Assembly: GCF_023078275.1 (NCBI RefSeq)
Contig: NC_062971.1
Span: 18,972,001 to 19,036,000 of the forward strand
DNA: 64,000 nt
From: Leguminivora glycinivorella
Lineage: Eukaryota > Arthropoda > Insecta > Lepidoptera > Tortricidae
Direction of reading: 5' to 3'
Shown: in pieces, positions 33,601 to 42,480 of the stretch
Layout: the number at the start of each line of letters is the position of its first letter
Numbering within the stretch: position 1 is the first letter of the stretch
Made by a program: the position numbers and the translations under genes
Notes under the pieces: generated by a model
Seen by the model: only the letters and a program-made list of their open reading frames with translations
What the model was told of the DNA's origin: nothing
The model's database searches: none

Positions 33601-36600
33601 TCTAGACTCCCCGCGTGTTTGCATTGGCAAATTGTCACTTGGGGCGCGCGCAGAATAGATCAGGCTGCCCACAAATTTGTGCATATTTAATAGCTCTGTG
33701 AAGGCTCACGTCTGTCAATTTGATTGACCAGTCGAGTTATTGAACAAGAGTTAGCATAGCTTGCCCCGTCAATATTTAGACTTGTGTCAAATTTTTGTTT
33801 ATTTGTTTTCTGTCCTGGACAGCATTTTAAGCCAAATGTCATAGAACACAACTTCACACGGGAGCTATTTGTGATGGCGGCATCTGTGCAACCATTTGAT
33901 ATTTGCCAAACCCATTGTATAGCTTACACGCCAGGCGAGTATTTGTCTTGGCTCAGGCGAGTACATACCACTTTTGTTCGAGCGTAGTTAGGATGGTCGT
34001 AGTGGAAAATATATGTTTAACTGCTTATGCGGCAGGAGCTTAAAAAATATTTGGCAAGCAATTAGAATACAATGCTAGCGCGTTTTGCGCGCTACGAGCG
34101 TAGCCAATGAAATGGGAAAATGGTAGTTAAAGCGCCTACAAGCGGTCGTCTGAGTGCGTAGCCGAATGGCACAAACGCTGACGAAACGCTCACGAAACGA
34201 AAGGCTCTTAGATATCTATCTCTATCGCTCTTGCGTATTGGTGCGACAGAGCCAGACTACCTTTCGTGGCGTTTCGTTTTCGTTTCGCGTCGCAGAAATG
34301 CCATTCGGCTATGGGGCCTGGTGTCTGAATGCCTCAAAAAAAGTAATTCTATATAACTAGCAGGTAAATGCTACATTTCAGGTGACCGCTCGTACTCGCC
34401 AATATATGTTTTGTGTAATTCAGAACCTTTTATATTACGATGAAATTTAAAAATGGACTAGCTGCTCGATTTCTATCTGGATTTGGGGTGCCATGTACGG
34501 AGGTGCCGAATACAATGAAAATTAATAATCAACTTATTACAATGCCTATTGAAACCCAACACTATTTGTCTAAAACGTCTATCACCAAAATTGTTCCCCT
34601 ATTTGCACGGAAGTGGCTATTTTGACCATCAGATTTGGCACAAATTGTGTGGAACTAACTATATTTGGTTGTGGTAATAGGAATATTATTTAGTCGATGA
34701 CATTTAATATTTATTACTTTTATTAGGAAACTTGAACATCTCTCTCTGTATCTCTTAAGCAGCAGATATATAAGGGTACGTAGCCGAATGGCACAAACGC
34801 TCACGAAACGAAACACTCGTAGATATCTATCTCTATCGCTCTTGCGTATTGGCGCGACAGAGCCAGACTACCCTTCGCGGCGTTTCGTTTTCGTTTCGCG
34901 TCGCAGAAATGCCATTCGGCTACGGCACCAGATATTGTCCGGTGGACTGGTAATCTGTGGGCCCCTTTACAGCCAACGATTGCAGACTGTTTAAACCTTT
35001 GTGAACCTTGTGTGTTTTTGTACAGGAAAAGAATTCGTTCCTGAACTACAACGTCTCGTGCATCTTGACGCTTCCGCCGTACCAAAGACAAGGCTATGGA
35101 AGACTACTCATCGACTTCAGTAAGTACAAAATCATCATATTTCTATCCTTGCAAAAAAAGTTCTAGTTGAAAAATACTTTATGTTAATATTTTTGGAGAA
35201 AGGTTTAGAATGGCTGATCTTCTCTTCTTCTAGGGTTAGGATTTTCATTATCTGAAAAGGAGTATACTTATAAATTATACATTAAATTTTGTTGCAAATG
35301 TCTGTAAAACGCTTTCCGTGTAGCCCAATATTATAAACTGTGTCTATACTCACTGTACATATTTTTAAAATACATCAAACGCTTCTAGTATGACTATCGC
35401 AATAGGAGAGCACAGCAGCATACACATACAAGTCCGGAAACGAGAAAATACTTGAGCAACGCCTTCGGCAGTTTCCTCATTGTAGCCCGTGACCTACCTC
35501 AAGAATTAAAAAAAACTATCGGCGCCGAATTCCCTGGGCAGTGGCTACGTAGGTTTGTTTTGGGCCGGCGGGTCGACGACCCGGATCGATGGCTGCAGTA
35601 TAGATCGGTCTGGCGTCTAGACAACCCCCCGTGGGGGTGGGGGGCGTGAGACGCGACCGACGAATTGTAGATGCGCGTTCTGACGGCTACGGTTAATTAT
35701 CGTTCTGCGTACTGAACTGGGGGTAGTCGAACGTTACTTAGTCATTGCACGGCTAAACAAGTGGCCATTACATTACATATAACAATATGTGATTGATGAA
35801 TGATGAATGTCATTGTGATTTTTTTTTAATGTGTCCAAAAGACAATATTGGGTTTTTTAAATGTCAGCGCGTCCAAATCCGTAATATGTGGGAAAACTTT
35901 ATTTATGAGTGTGTAAAGTGGATCCTTTCTCCTTTGACACTATACGTTTTATGTTGTTTTTGGGTTAGTCATATTTATGCCGTTTACAACCTCATAATGC
36001 CATCGTAGAAAATAGCTTTTGTTTTGAAATCGAATGAAACAAAAGAAACGCTACACTTTTCCATTCAAATTTATTTATATTATATTAAAGTAATGTTTAC
36101 TAGGGATAGATAGAACCTTATAGGAGAATAAATTTGGTATTCTTCTTAAGGCCTTACACTACTCAGCCACAAGTATAAAGTTAGTGAATGATTCATACCT
36201 AGATAGGCGTAAGAATCGCGTGCGTTAAGGCCTGTATTAGGTGAGGTTAGTTATGCTTTGCGTGCAACCCCACAAAACAATATGGTAATTTTAAATTCAC
36301 TAGCGAGAAATCTACCCAGCTTAAAGACCATACCAACCTGAGCTTACATTAAGACACAAAAAGCTTCTATAGCTTTACCGCAAGTTACTGTTTGTGTCAA
36401 CTAACTGACACTGCGTTCACTCGCTAACGTGTGCGTAATCAGCCCGTTCCACACAGACCAAGCAGCATCGCGAGACAAACAGTTAAAATAGACGTGCCTT
36501 GGCCGAGGCAGCGTGCGAGTTTTCCTCGGCCGAACAACCTGTCTTGACCGAGACACGTCTACAAAGTCCGATTGCCGTGCGAGGAAAGATTTTAAGAGGA

Positions 36601-37614
36601 TTTGCTGTCTTTATGCGCTTTTGTTCACCACAATTTCGTTGTGAATGTTGTGATATGCCCCACAAGCACACACGATCTTGCGGCATATTGTTGTAAATTA
36701 ACTACTGTAATGAATTTTAGTCTTACTACTCTAACCGAAGGCATGTTCTATTTACATTAGAAAAAAAATGTTTCTATTCAATATTTGGTTCGGTGAAAAT
36801 GCGTATTACAAAACATTTATTTCCACAGGTTACCTTCTAACCAAAGTTGAAGGCAAAGTCGGTTCTCCAGAAACCCCGCTCTCAGACCTGGGTCTCATCT
36901 CCTACCGCTCCTATTGGAAGGAGGCCCTGTTGAAAAGACTATGCTCCGCGCCCGGACCTACTTTGTGCATCAGGGATTTGAGCAAGGACCTGGCTATTGC
37001 GTCCTCGGACATTGTGTCTACGTTACAGGAGAGAGGGCTCATGAAGTATTGGAAGGGCAAGCATATTGTGCTGAAGAAACAGGTGAGGGAACTGAACAAA
37101 TTTATGGTTCGTTTTTACCTGATTTAAGAGTTCGGGCCAGTTGCATCAGCCATCAAGCACAGTTAACAGATACATCAACGTCACGCAAAAATATACCGAA
37201 CGCTAAATTCGATGACAGGCGGTTTGGTGCAACCGACCCTTTAATTGATGTAATTTAGCCATTTATTTCAATTCGAATATAGAATTACTTTTCTAAAAAG
37301 AAAACAATTAAGGCAATTAAGGTAATTTTATTTCATTCATTGGATCCTTCTTTGAAAATGTCTAAAAAGGCAATAATTCGCAAAATTACTCATATATTCC
37401 AGTTTGTGAGATTTTCCGCTTCCCTGTAGAATAACTTCGGTCCATTTCTCGCAACTACAAGTTACAAGTGGTACTTAGTCACTGTTTAATTGTTATCATT
37501 TATTGTTTCTCACAGGACGTGCTGGAGGAACTATCTCGGCGTGCGGAGCGCGCGCGTTGCGTGGAGCCGAGCTGCCTGCGCTGGACGCCGCCGGGCGCGC
37601 CGCCGCCGCGCTGA
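15685..37614 (+). CDS. chm: MYST histone acetyltransferase, KAT7/HBO1-type (chameau), 11 exons
   Basis: Eleven exons join in phase to about 773 aa. KAT7 family enzymes transfer acetyl from acetyl-CoA to histone H3/H4 lysines in the nucleus, as part of a BRPF/JADE-ING-MEAF6 complex. Order: a short start peptide; a Ser/Lys/Pro-rich low-complexity region (exon 2); a basic region; the KAT7-diagnostic C2HC finger (CPVRGCDSTGHLGG then DACPLYHN); a linker; the MYST C2HC finger (CEFCLNHHKSATGAERHRAKC); the autoacetylated-lysine strand FLDHKTLYYDVEPF; acetyl-CoA loop RQGYGR; catalytic Glu in GSPETPLSDLG; LISYRSYWKE; and the end CVEPSCLRWTPP, matching the vertebrate KAT7 tail. The N-terminal finger separates it from KAT5 and KAT8; KAT6 would also carry PHD fingers, absent here. 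A 13,272-bp intron lies between exons 8 and 9. The start is the least certain part: ATG at 15685 gives MTNLD then a perfect donor; an ATG at 16458 inside intron 1 is the alternative. Confidence 0.94.
16009..16101 (+). mobile_element. tRNA-SINE 3' fragment in chm intron 1
   Basis: GCTTAGCACCCATAGTAC and TTTGGGGCTAAGTTGAT match, in inverse, the body of the SINE at 26650-26902. Confidence 0.6.
16488..17291 (+). CDS. chm: chm exon 2 (Ser-rich low-complexity N-terminus)
   Basis: The acceptor tttattaag|GTGAGC is weak; the donor AAA|GTAAGT is strong. It codes 268 residues rich in Ser, then Lys/Pro/Ser, with acidic serine clusters typical of CK2 sites. Disordered N-terminal regions are usual in KAT7. 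The reverse strand also lacks stops over 258 codons, an effect of composition rather than a second gene. Confidence 0.85.
17330..17575 (+). repeat. Lepidopteran interspersed repeat in chm intron 2
   Basis: The stretch with GGCAAACAAGCATACGG, GCCTGATGGAAAGCGGTCACC and CGCCTGCAACTC is a non-coding segment I recognise as widely repeated in Lepidoptera. No ends identified. Confidence 0.5.
17704..17864 (+). CDS. chm: chm exon 3 (basic linker)
   Basis: The acceptor is ttttttttag|GTTGAG and the donor AAGAG|GTATGC (phase 2). The peptide includes PRKLTRSLSARVSRMATATR followed by an acidic TDSDVDEK tail. Confidence 0.9.
18237..18381. mobile_element. 145-bp MITE with TTA target duplication, copy 1
   Basis: CGGCCCAGCCACGACATTGG and its inverse CCAATGTCGTGGCTGAGCCG form near-perfect arms of about 50 bp, flanked by TTA on both sides. 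The 3-bp TTA flank suggests PIF/Harbinger. Confidence 0.8.
18491..18612 (+). CDS. chm: chm exon 4 (first half of N-terminal C2HC finger)
   Basis: The acceptor is gttatttcag|CAAGG and the donor CTCG|GTAAGA (phase 1). It codes ERRCPVRGCDSTGHLG, the Cys-x4-Cys and His ligands of the KAT7-type finger. Confidence 0.93.
18826..18961 (-). mobile_element. tRNA-derived SINE, truncated
   Basis: On the minus strand GACGACCGGTCTGGCGCAGT gives an A box and GGGTTCGAATCCCGG a B box, followed by AAGGGCATTTATTTG. It is an RNA polymerase III type SINE, not a tRNA gene. Confidence 0.8.
19351..19544 (+). CDS. chm: chm exon 5 (second half of finger, helical linker)
   Basis: The acceptor is tcttcccaag|GCGGC and the donor AAG|GTGAGC (phase 0). 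It codes SRHFTWDACPLYHN, completing the C2HC finger, then an Ala/Arg-rich helix and QRAYQLKVK. GC content is far higher than in the flanking introns. A partial copy of its last 26 bases plus donor lies 69 bases downstream. Confidence 0.92.
19587..19618 (+). repeat. Duplicated end of chm exon 5 with splice donor
   Basis: The 32 bases match 19518-19549 in 30 positions, including the GGTCAAG|GTGAG donor. Both differences would be synonymous in the exon frame (GCG/GCA, CTC/CTT). Confidence 0.85.
20342..20547 (+). CDS. chm: chm exon 6 (linker to MYST domain)
   Basis: The acceptor is atattttacag|GATATG and the donor ACTAG|GTAAGA (phase 2). It codes the EREPILEGFAPDYDLRLFRE segment, conserved in KAT7 just before the MYST domain. 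Confidence 0.93.
21047..21224 (+). CDS. chm: chm exon 7 (MYST zinc finger)
   Basis: The acceptor is cttctatcattag|GTTCG and the donor GAG|GTACCA (phase 0). It codes the start of the MYST fold (YMMEVWYQSPYP) and the C2HC finger CEFC...H...C, ending in WRHPPGDE. Confidence 0.95.
21559..21753 (+). CDS. chm: chm exon 8 (MYST core, autoacetylation lysine)
   Basis: The acceptor is acccgacag|GTGTAC and the donor AAG|GTCAGT (phase 0). It codes YRKDKLSVWQVDG, CLLAKFFLDHKTLYYDVEPF and GCHVVGYFSK. The lysine of LDHKTLYY is the conserved autoacetylated residue. Confidence 0.96.
21768..22110 (-). mobile_element. LINE 3' end, antisense, directly behind chm exon 8
   Basis: AATCACTTTATTGTGTACA and GGGATCTCTTCCAGCTAACC are typical of antisense non-LTR 3' ends in Lepidoptera. 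No coding part is left. Confidence 0.45.
22121..23010 (+). mobile_element. Non-coding retroposon with 15-bp target duplication
   Basis: ATAAAAAAATGATTA occurs at 22121-22135 and again at 22996-23010. The 860 bp between (22136-22995) are GC-rich relative to the surroundings and contain the 145-bp MITE. Short ORFs show no known domain. A 15-bp duplication with an A-run is typical of target-primed LINE/SINE insertion. Confidence 0.75.
22669..22813. mobile_element. 145-bp MITE with TTA target duplication, copy 2
   Basis: Same length, ends and TTA flanks as the copy at 18237, with a few base differences. It is nested inside the retroposon at 22136-22995. Confidence 0.8.
23789..23964 (-). mobile_element. 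RTE-like short retroposon tail, inverted
   Basis: ACTAGCTTTTGCCCGCGG at 23789, CGTGAAAGACGGACAAACAA later and CCCATTAATAATATTAGTG at the end match, in inverse, the copy at 38409-38575. Confidence 0.65.
24004..24143. mobile_element. Hairpin MITE with CCCCCTTATT ends
   Basis: CCCCCTTATTCATAAACG and CGTTTATAAATAAGGGGG are inverse; the inner arms AAGTTATCAAGCCGATAAAG and CTTTATCGGCTTGATAACTT are exact inverses. Confidence 0.75.
25213..25723. repeat. Second 'ggctccgta ... gagtccgactcgc' repeat
   Basis: Head CAGGGCTCCGTACAAAAAG, tail GTACGGAACCCTTGATGG and GGCGAGTCCGACTCGC. Same family as 9079-9611. Confidence 0.6.
25912..26152. repeat. Lepidopteran 'aacccccggcaaaaacgacgggg' repeat
   Basis: TTTTTAACCCCCGGC at the start, CGGTCGGGGGTTTTTT at the end, with a (TGTC)n tract between. 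Non-coding. Confidence 0.6.
26650..26902 (-). mobile_element. tRNA-derived SINE, full length
   Basis: The head is GACGACCGGTCTGGCTCAGT (A box) and GGGTTCGAATCCCGGTAAGG (B box) on the minus strand. The body ends in AGCCCCAAACTAAGC/GTGTCCCC-type sequence and a TTTA tail. Confidence 0.82.
27152..28815. mobile_element. DNA transposon-like element with AAGGACTG termini in chm intron 8
   Basis: TAAGGACTGATTCGTAAC at the left is mirrored by GTTACGAATCAGTCCTTA at the right, followed inward by AAATTTGA-like bases on both sides. The first eight bases match the element in the BEL leader. Interior about 1.6 kb, no recognised transposase. Confidence 0.6.
27418..27453. repeat. Short perfect hairpin inside the AAGGACTG element
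   Basis: CCGGCAACCAAGATT is followed by GGTAT and then its exact inverse AATCTTGGTTGCCGG. Confidence 0.7.
29685..29758. repeat. Cluster of CGTAG / CTACG motifs
   Basis: CGTAG or its inverse CTACG occurs about eight times in 74 bases (ACGGCGTAGCAGCGTAGCAC, GACGTAGCGTCTACGG). No known element recognised. Confidence 0.6.
30255..30830 (+). repeat. Three diverged copies of a ~110-bp unit in chm intron 8
   Basis: GGCGTAAGACG-x-CGTCTGGTCAATGACC recurs near 30280, 30486 and 30746. Each is preceded by a GTA-CGAA-x-TACTGCA-type motif and followed by CAG-x-GAGCCTCC and ATCCGGGTC. Confidence 0.75.
30829..31209. mobile_element. MITE with TACAGTCA-CCAATTGGAACC ends
   Basis: TACAGTCAACCAATTGGAAC at the left and GTTCCAATTGGCTGACTGTA at the right, inner CCTAGGCTACT matching AGTGGCCTAGG. 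The TA ends suggest a Tc1/mariner-type MITE. Confidence 0.75.
31221..31359. mobile_element. MITE with TACAGTCGCCACCA ends
   Basis: TACAGTCGCCACCATCAGAT and ATCTGGTGGCGATTGTA are inverse, starting 12 bases after the previous MITE. Confidence 0.65.
31690..32116 (+). mobile_element. 5'-truncated non-LTR element 3' end with A-tail
   Basis: A GC-rich block (GCCCTAGAGAGGCCATGCCC, TGGTCAGGGCTACCGG) ends in CATTCCCACTCCGTC and 12 A. No intact ORF, so it is probably a LINE 3' UTR or SINE. Confidence 0.5.
32715..32770. repeat. Short hairpin (pre-miRNA-sized)
   Basis: AAAAGTGCATGGAGAAATTA pairs with AAATTCGCCATGCACTTTT around a short AT loop. It could equally be a MITE end pair. Confidence 0.5.
34158..34312. 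mobile_element. MITE with GTAGCCGAATGGCA ends, copy 1
   Basis: GTAGCCGAATGGCA at the left, TGCCATTCGGCTA at the right; the interior holds CGAAACG and CGTTTCG arms. Confidence 0.75.
34780..34923. mobile_element. MITE with GTAGCCGAATGGCA ends, copy 2
   Basis: Same ends and interior as the copy at 34158, 102 bases upstream of chm exon 9. Confidence 0.78.
35026..35119 (+). CDS. chm: chm exon 9 (acetyl-CoA binding loop)
   Basis: The acceptor is gtttttgtacag|GAAAAG and the donor TTCA|GTAAGT (phase 1). It codes NSFLNYNVSCILTLPPYQRQ then GYGRLLIDF. It is separated from exon 8 by 13.3 kb, yet phase and protein alignment with KAT7 are continuous. Confidence 0.95.
35120..36828 (+). other. chm: chm intron 9
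   Basis: Non-coding. A GC-rich patch at 35540-35720 (GGGCCGGCGGGTCGACGACC, CCCCCCGTGGGGGTGGGGGG) looks like a repeat fragment, with a 65-codon open frame from 35452 of unknown nature. Confidence 0.6.
36829..37082 (+). CDS. chm: chm exon 10 (catalytic Glu, MYST C-lobe)
   Basis: The acceptor is atttccacag|GTTACC and the donor CAG|GTGAGG (phase 0). It codes KVEGKVGSPETPLSDLG with the catalytic glutamate, LISYRSYWKE, and DIVSTLQERGLMKYWKGKH. Confidence 0.96.
37516..37614 (+). CDS. chm: chm exon 11 (C-terminus and stop)
   Basis: The acceptor is tttctcacag|GACGTG. It codes 32 residues including CVEPSCLRWTPP, then TGA at 37612-37614. It is very GC-rich, so long open frames in other phases here are shadows. 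Confidence 0.94.
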   Translation, partial: DVLEELSRRAERARCVEPSCLRWTPPGAPPPR

Positions 37615-38260
37615 CGCCGCGCCCCGCGCGCGCGACTCGCGCCCAGAGCCCGCGCGCGCCATCTGCCGCGCAGCCGCAGCAGCCAGGCCCGCAGCCTGCT
37701 CTAACTCTGCCTCTGCGTGCTCATATACACTGTGAGATCTCTGCTTTTTCTGCAGGGTTAGCACATGATTGGCGTCCTGGCGGTCCTTATGCCATTGCAT
37801 GCCAAGACGTGTGTCTTGGGGCTACATAATCATGTGCTAAAGGTGCTGTTCTTTGTGGACTCTGTAAAATTATACGGCGTCTAATTTCAAAGACTTCACA
37901 GCGCGTGTAAATTATGGGAAATTATAACGGCGACCTTGTCCGTAGAAAAATGTGGGCAAAAGGATTTACTTTCCGATGAAAAATAAATATGATCTTGGAG
38001 CTTTTTTCTACTAACAACTTCGCTGTGTTTTAGTCGTAGGTCATGGACGCAGCGCGCTCAGTCTTAGGTACTTCTGTTGAATGTTGGTTAGCTGTTAGTT
38101 AGATCTCTTGCTTAATGATTCAATGTCACTTGCCGCGTAACCTCAAAGTATATTAATAAATAATAACTGCTTCTAGATCTGTTCAAGATGTGAGCACAGC
38201 ACAGACCAAAAAGGTACATTTTGCATTGATTTTCCCAGAAATAGAAAAAAAATAAAGTCG
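37615..38260 (+). other. chm: Probable chm 3' UTR with candidate poly(A) signals
   Basis: There is no coding sequence after the stop. AATAAA hexamers occur at 37982, 38155 and 38251. Which one is used cannot be told. Confidence 0.4.
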
Positions 38261-38408
38261 AGTCACTTTATCGCTTCTTCGTACAAATGTAGTCTCTATA
38301 TTCCTGCCTGGATATTAACGTCCAATAATTCCAATATCATTTAAGCACGGACCGTTCTTTCGATATTTTGATATTTGGAAACTTGGACAGAGCAATGGTT
38401 AATCCATA

Positions 38409-38575
38409 CTATTATTATAAATGGGAAAGTGTGTGTTTGTTTGTCCGTCTTTCACCGCAAAACGAAGCGGCGAATTGACGTGATTTTATAAATGGAGATA
38501 TTTGAAGAGATGGAGAGTGACATAGGTTACTTTTGTCTCTTTCTAACGCGAGCGAAGCCGCGGGCAAAAGCTAGT
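38409..38575 (+). mobile_element. RTE-like short retroposon tail, forward
   Basis: ATTATTATAAATGGGAAAGT ... GCGAAGCCGCGGGCAAAAGC then TAGT. Inverse partner of 23789-23964. A third end piece lies at 59028-59056. Confidence 0.68.
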
Positions 38576-38765
38576 ATACAATAAATTGTGTTAAACTATA
38601 TTACAAAATCAAAATCCAGGAAAATGGCAACGGCTTTTCAGTTCTTCGGCATTGTCACTTCATTAGTTTTAATTGACAGGCCGTCAGTGGGCCCCTTTTA
38701 TTGCATTTAAGTATAATTATCTCAGTGAAATGATATGTATCAAAGGCAACTTCATATGTGTGTCA

Positions 38766-38887
38766 CCGGCATAAATAAGAGATGATTTCTGTACCTTGTC
38801 GCTTTTAATCATTCGACAACTTCGTATGACATTTCAAACAAGATATTAATGTGACAAGGTACAGAACTCATCACTTATTTATGCCGG
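38766..38887. mobile_element. Hairpin MITE with CCGGCATAAATAAG ends
   Basis: CCGGCATAAATAAGAGATGA and CATCACTTATTTATGCCGG are inverse, with inner CTGTACCTTGTCG/GACAAGGTACAG. Confidence 0.72.
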
Positions 38888-39679
38888 AGCCTGTACTGTG
38901 TATATTTGCTTGTGGGTTAGTTCACGAATCTTAGATACTTACCTACTTCAGGTGAATTTGGTCAGTTCAGTGCGAGTCCCGCGCTAGCTTTTATGAATCT
39001 ACTTATATCTAATGTGGACATTTCAGTTCATTTACAATGATGGAACTGAAAGTTCGAACCTTATGACTAGTTAAGTAAGATACTCAAACGTCTTCTAAGT
39101 ATGTTCATGTTGTGTATTATCGCAATAAGTGTGGTTGTGTAGAGTATTTATAAGAATCCTGAGATTTTATGACTTCGAACTTAAAGTATACATGTAACAG
39201 GTTATCTACCTACATTCTAGGATCACTTTTTTTCCTGAAGACTGCGGCATAACACGGGTAAGGATGGGTAGTCTAGATACACCATACTCTCGCGCCAATC
39301 ATGTGCTAAAACTGCTGAAAATCAATACTAGTTCAGTTACTTTTAAACATGAATTGTTGGTATTTTCATTTTAGCACACTTACGATTACATAAGATTTTA
39401 CTAGTCACACCCGGATATGTAGTGCGTAGATAATAACGCTTGTATATCATAAGATTGGATTATTATAGTCTGTTCGTTGTGGTACTACAGACGATGACGA
39501 GTTTCGAGTGTTAGTATACAGGTTTACGAATATGTTAATCAATAATAATGTGAGTTACATACCGACGGACAGCTGAAAAGACAGAGAGTCATTACTGATA
39601 AAGCAAACTGTAAAACCGTTTGTGGATTTCTTAAGTTCAAGTATTAACGTCATAACACATAACGTCTGCTACTCCGCTT

Positions 39680-40197
39680 GTTAAGAGGATACGGTAGCGA
39701 AAATGCTAAAATGGAAAGGAGCCCCCTTTCAACTTGGGAATTTTAGTTAAATATACAAGTGTTATTAACTAGATTTATCGAAAAAAAATTGTCCATTAAG
39801 AAAAACTCAGTCAAAAGATATTTTAAAAAAATCTTTAAAATCGAGGTTCCGCTCTCGACTCTTTTCTCCTTCAAAACTTAATCAATCGGAACGAAATTTG
39901 AGAATCTGTTTAACAATGAAATAATCTATGTCGGACCGTTTAGCTTTTTTGGTTAATTGTTACCAATCTTGAGTATCACACCTTTTTTTGTGCCACAATG
40001 AAAAAGACCGTTTTTGGAAATTTTTGATTGACTCTAGTCTTTAAAAAGCAGAATATCAAAAAAATCAAAACGGTCCGACACAGATAAAAATAATAACAAT
40101 CTGTGTTGAAAAAATCATTGCTCTATCTTCAAAAACCAGGGAGGAAATAGTCGAGAGCGTTTGTATGGAGAATTGACCCCTACCGTATCGTCTTAAA
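39680..40197. mobile_element. DNA-transposon-like repeat with GAGGATACGGTAG ends
   Basis: TTAAGAGGATACGGTAGCG at the left and CCTACCGTATCGTCTTAA at the right are inverse. Interior about 500 bp, non-coding. Confidence 0.6.
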
Positions 40198-42120
40198 GCT
40201 CTCATAGTTATGGTTCTAGATTCTTTGTTTCTTTTGTTTAATTTTTAAACGAGTTCAAGTTCGACGAGGCTGTATTGATATTTTGCGAAATTCATATTTT
40301 GATCTCAAAGTCACATCATCAAGCCTGTTCAGTTATAAAACGTTGGTCTTATGCCAGATGACTTGCGGGAATTAGTGGAGCTAATTGAACGACCAATTCT
40401 CGATGTCACTGGCGAGATGATCTTGACGCCTTGGGTAGGAACTGTCTAGGACACGGACCCAGACCGGGATACACAGAAAACGAAGAGGAAGGCATTTCTC
40501 TAACTGTGGACGTTCTAGGCTCATATACACAAAGAAGGAACTGACAAAATCAACCCATTGGGGTTACTGAAACAAAAAAAAACCTATGTGAAAATATGTC
40601 GTCCAAAACCAAAAATCTTCCATTGTATATTTATTGTCGTCGCTTTCCTCTCATGCACTCTACTTTCTACATGTATTTAAGCACTGAAAGACAATCTCAC
40701 GAATTATGTATATAATTATGTTTAATTGTTTAGGTTATAATGTTAAATACGCTGCATAAGCATACTTTTGCATAGGTACCTTATCAGCGTTGTAAATATT
40801 TAGTGAAATGTGTAGGTTAGATAGTTCAATTTAGACTAAGTACAAACTGTGTAAAGTTGTGTTCTATTTATGGAAAATATTATTTTTTGTACTGTATTTT
40901 AAATATATTGATTGTTATTATTAATCTGGTGTAAATAATATAATTACCTACTTATTTAATATGTATTAATACAGTTTGAATTATTTTTAATTGTGTATTT
41001 ATTTTATCGCATACTGGCATATCCATACCGTACCTACTTATATGCCGAAGGCAACTATCAGAAATTAGGAAACTTCCGATGAAGCTGGACAGGTGCTTAG
41101 CTAAGTAATTTGGACTGCTTTAGGTACGTTCTTATGTCCCTACATATAATTTTAATTCTAGTTTTAAATTGTCGAATTTTGATCAAATCAGCATCTATCT
41201 AAGTTTCCAAGTAATAATTAAGGTAGTCAGCTATCAAAGTTTATTACTTATTGTGAAATATTACACTATCGTCGCGCGTCGTGGTGTATGAGGGAGTCCC
41301 GGAAAATCCAATTTTGTAAAGTTACAAACCTGTTCTTATTAATATGCCATACTGATATAGGTAATGTTTCAAATAGTTAAAAATAGGTAAGCTAATAGAA
41401 AATAATTTATATCAAAGACCAATAAATAAAGACAGGCAGTAAAATCAGTATTGTATTATTTTAGGTGGTCGGTAATCGGTATTATGGTAGCCAGACGGTC
41501 AAAATCATATTTGAATTCGCCGGTTGACAAGATCTATTAATATTGTTCAGTTAATTATTTTTTTATTTTAAAGAATAGGCTAGATCTAGGAATGTTGAGA
41601 TACGAATTTCCCCTTGAACTCATACTAGTATGTATCAAAAATAGAGCGTTATCTGATCACACTGACCTTTATACATAATTACGTGTAATGTGTAGACAGC
41701 TTAATCCTTAGGTAATCTACTCTCCAAGAAATAATTAAAACGAAAGAAAGTAACACGGTTTTTGAGTTAACCTATGAAAACTAGTATTAGGATTACAAGC
41801 AGTTTGTCACAATTTCCCTAACACTTTTCACCCTAACTGCCCATACTAGTTGCCTTTCGAGCTGCCGTCCTGCTAGCCTGCTGCATATTCTATACCATAC
41901 CAGGCGCCAGAAAACTAAAAACGTGTCTTTGCGCTATAATAGTCAACGTTTTCCCGGGACAACTTCTTTGACTATAACAGCTTCAATAAGTTTCAGGCCG
42001 CATCTGCCGAGCAGCTACTTTCTAGTCCAGCTCACCGAGGTGACCTAGATTGCTGGAATACTTAGGTACGTACTCGCTACAGCTATTTAATTGCATTTTT
42101 GTGGAAAATAGTGTATCGTG
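40198..42120. other. Intergenic, nothing recognised
   Basis: AT-rich. A stretch at 40350-40590 has decayed coding look in one frame but with stops and no identifiable family. Confidence 0.4.
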
Positions 42121-42262
42121 TTAGCGCGTTTTCACATTTTCCGATCCGATATCGGATGTAGGGAGGCTTTCAAAGGCAAAAACCCCAATATATTTAAGCC
42201 GCCATCTTGAATTTTTTCCTTTGAAATCCGATATAGGATCGGATAATGTGAAAACGCACTTA
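42121..42262. mobile_element. Hairpin MITE with GCGTTTTCACATT ends
   Basis: GCGCGTTTTCACATTTTCCG and CGGATAATGTGAAAACGCAC are inverse, with inner ATCCGATATCGGAT/ATCCGATATAGGATC. Confidence 0.72.
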
Positions 42263-42401
42263 ATCATGTTGCACCTAAGTAGGTAGGTAGTTATTCAGTT
42301 TAAGGAATACTAAGTACTCTTGCTTATATTAGTGAGAATCGTGATGTAATGATAATAAAATCATCATAATTACAAGTTACAACATAATTTACCACTGATT
42401 A

Positions 42402-42448
42402 ACCGCCTTCCAAATCTCAAAGGAAGGGGTTATCAAGTCGTCTGTATG

Positions 42449-42480
<32 letters not shown>

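Larger units (their letters stand above)
21754..35025 (+). other. chm: chm intron 8 (13,272 bp)
   Basis: Donor AAG|GTCAGT, acceptor tgtacag|GAAAAG. It contains a LINE tail, a retroposon, many MITEs, a SINE, an RTE-like tail and a DNA transposon. Long spans (26905-27150, 32120-34150) show no recognised feature beyond AT-rich sequence and an (ATGT)n run near 32345-32370. No second gene seen. Confidence 0.85.

Noticed and set aside
37490..37829. Arg/Ala-rich ORFs of 81-108 codons on both strands
   Set aside because: They overlap GC-rich chm exon 11 in other frames; the true frame ends at 37614 with the conserved KAT7 tail.
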